This document shows, in pieces, positions 5,168 to 5,236 of a stretch of 5,236 nt of DNA. The notes below the pieces were generated by a model, which saw only the letters and a list, made by a program, of their open reading frames with translations, made no database searches and had not been told where the DNA came from. Location of the stretch: assembly GCA_934597465.1 (NCBI GenBank), contig CAKTSC010000123.1:1-5236 (forward strand), written 5' to 3'. The position numbers were made by a program, and so were the translations under genes. This DNA comes from an uncultured Dysosmobacter sp. (GTDB taxonomy: Bacteria; Bacillota; Clostridia; Oscillospirales; Oscillospiraceae). Position 1 is the first letter of the stretch. The number at the start of each line of letters is the position of its first letter.

Positions 5168-5236
5168 ATGAAAGTCATCAAGCGCAACGGCACGGAGGTG
5201 GTCTTTGACATCACCAAGATCATCCTCGCCATCACC
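5168..5236 (+). CDS. nrdD: Anaerobic ribonucleoside-triphosphate reductase, N-terminal ATP cone (cut by window end)
   Basis: Twenty-three codons are visible. They begin MKVIKRNGTEVVFDITKI, the opening of an ATP-cone domain, which binds ATP or dATP and sets overall activity of ribonucleotide reductase. In clostridia this opening is most typical of NrdD, the oxygen-sensitive glycyl-radical enzyme that makes deoxyribonucleotides from ribonucleoside triphosphates and is activated by NrdG. The paired NrdR-like boxes in the promoter support a ribonucleotide reductase. Class I or II reductases can also start with an ATP cone; NrdR itself is unlikely because its cone follows a zinc finger, absent here. 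The catalytic part lies outside the window. Confidence 0.78.
   Translation, partial: MKVIKRNGTEVVFDITKIILAIT

Noticed and set aside
5017..5208. Small plus-strand ORF in the nrdD leader overlapping the nrdD start
   Set aside because: Its start precedes or coincides with the expected transcription start, it has no Shine-Dalgarno, and it overlaps the well-supported nrdD start in another frame.
1..5236. CRISPR array, tRNA or rRNA genes
   Set aside because: No regularly spaced repeats and no tRNA or rRNA-like conserved segments were seen on either strand.

Overview
The window suggests a high-G+C, anaerobic, spore-forming member of the Clostridia, most like the Oscillospiraceae of the gut. Three things point there: the 3' half of a clostridial alpha/beta-type small acid-soluble spore protein (SASP) gene, the start of what looks like an anaerobic (class III) ribonucleotide reductase gene, and a large serine recombinase of the Tn4451/TnpX type with a DUF4368-like tail. 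The genus is an inference.

Left part (1-1940, plus strand). An intact 578-residue large serine recombinase gene (30-1766) lies at the right-hand end of a mobile element that continues left beyond the window. About 60 bases after its stop, and in no frame connected to it, the sequence becomes the last ~38 codons of a SASP gene (about 1824-1940), followed by a perfect 16-bp GC-rich hairpin terminator (1952-1987). The SASP homology starts abruptly inside the conserved germination-protease motif. The simplest reading is that the element integrated into the SASP gene and split it; the 5' half should lie past the other, unseen end. The Shine-Dalgarno and start codon of the recombinase sit in the loop of a perfect 13-bp inverted repeat (5-17 / 37-49).

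Middle part (2126-4794, minus strand). A two-gene operon encodes a MoxR/NorQ-type AAA+ ATPase (3880-4794) and, two bases after its stop, a 583-residue protein with a C-terminal von Willebrand factor A (VWA) domain of the NorD/CobT kind (2126-3877). Such pairs act together as a chaperone machine that remodels or loads metal into a client protein; the client here is not identifiable. A strong-looking sigma-A-type promoter with an extended -10 lies upstream (4844-4871).

Right part (4795-5236). A 373-base divergent intergenic region holds the promoter of the AAA/VWA operon and, on the plus strand, a promoter (5000-5028) with two NrdR-box-like repeats, one of them inside the -35/-10 spacer. A leader of about 130 bases with several possible hairpins leads to an ATP-cone coding sequence (5168 to window end), read as the start of nrdD.

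The AAA/VWA operon, the SASP fragment and nrdD look like resident chromosome of uniform high-G+C codon use. The recombinase is visibly less G+C-biased, in keeping with an acquired element.
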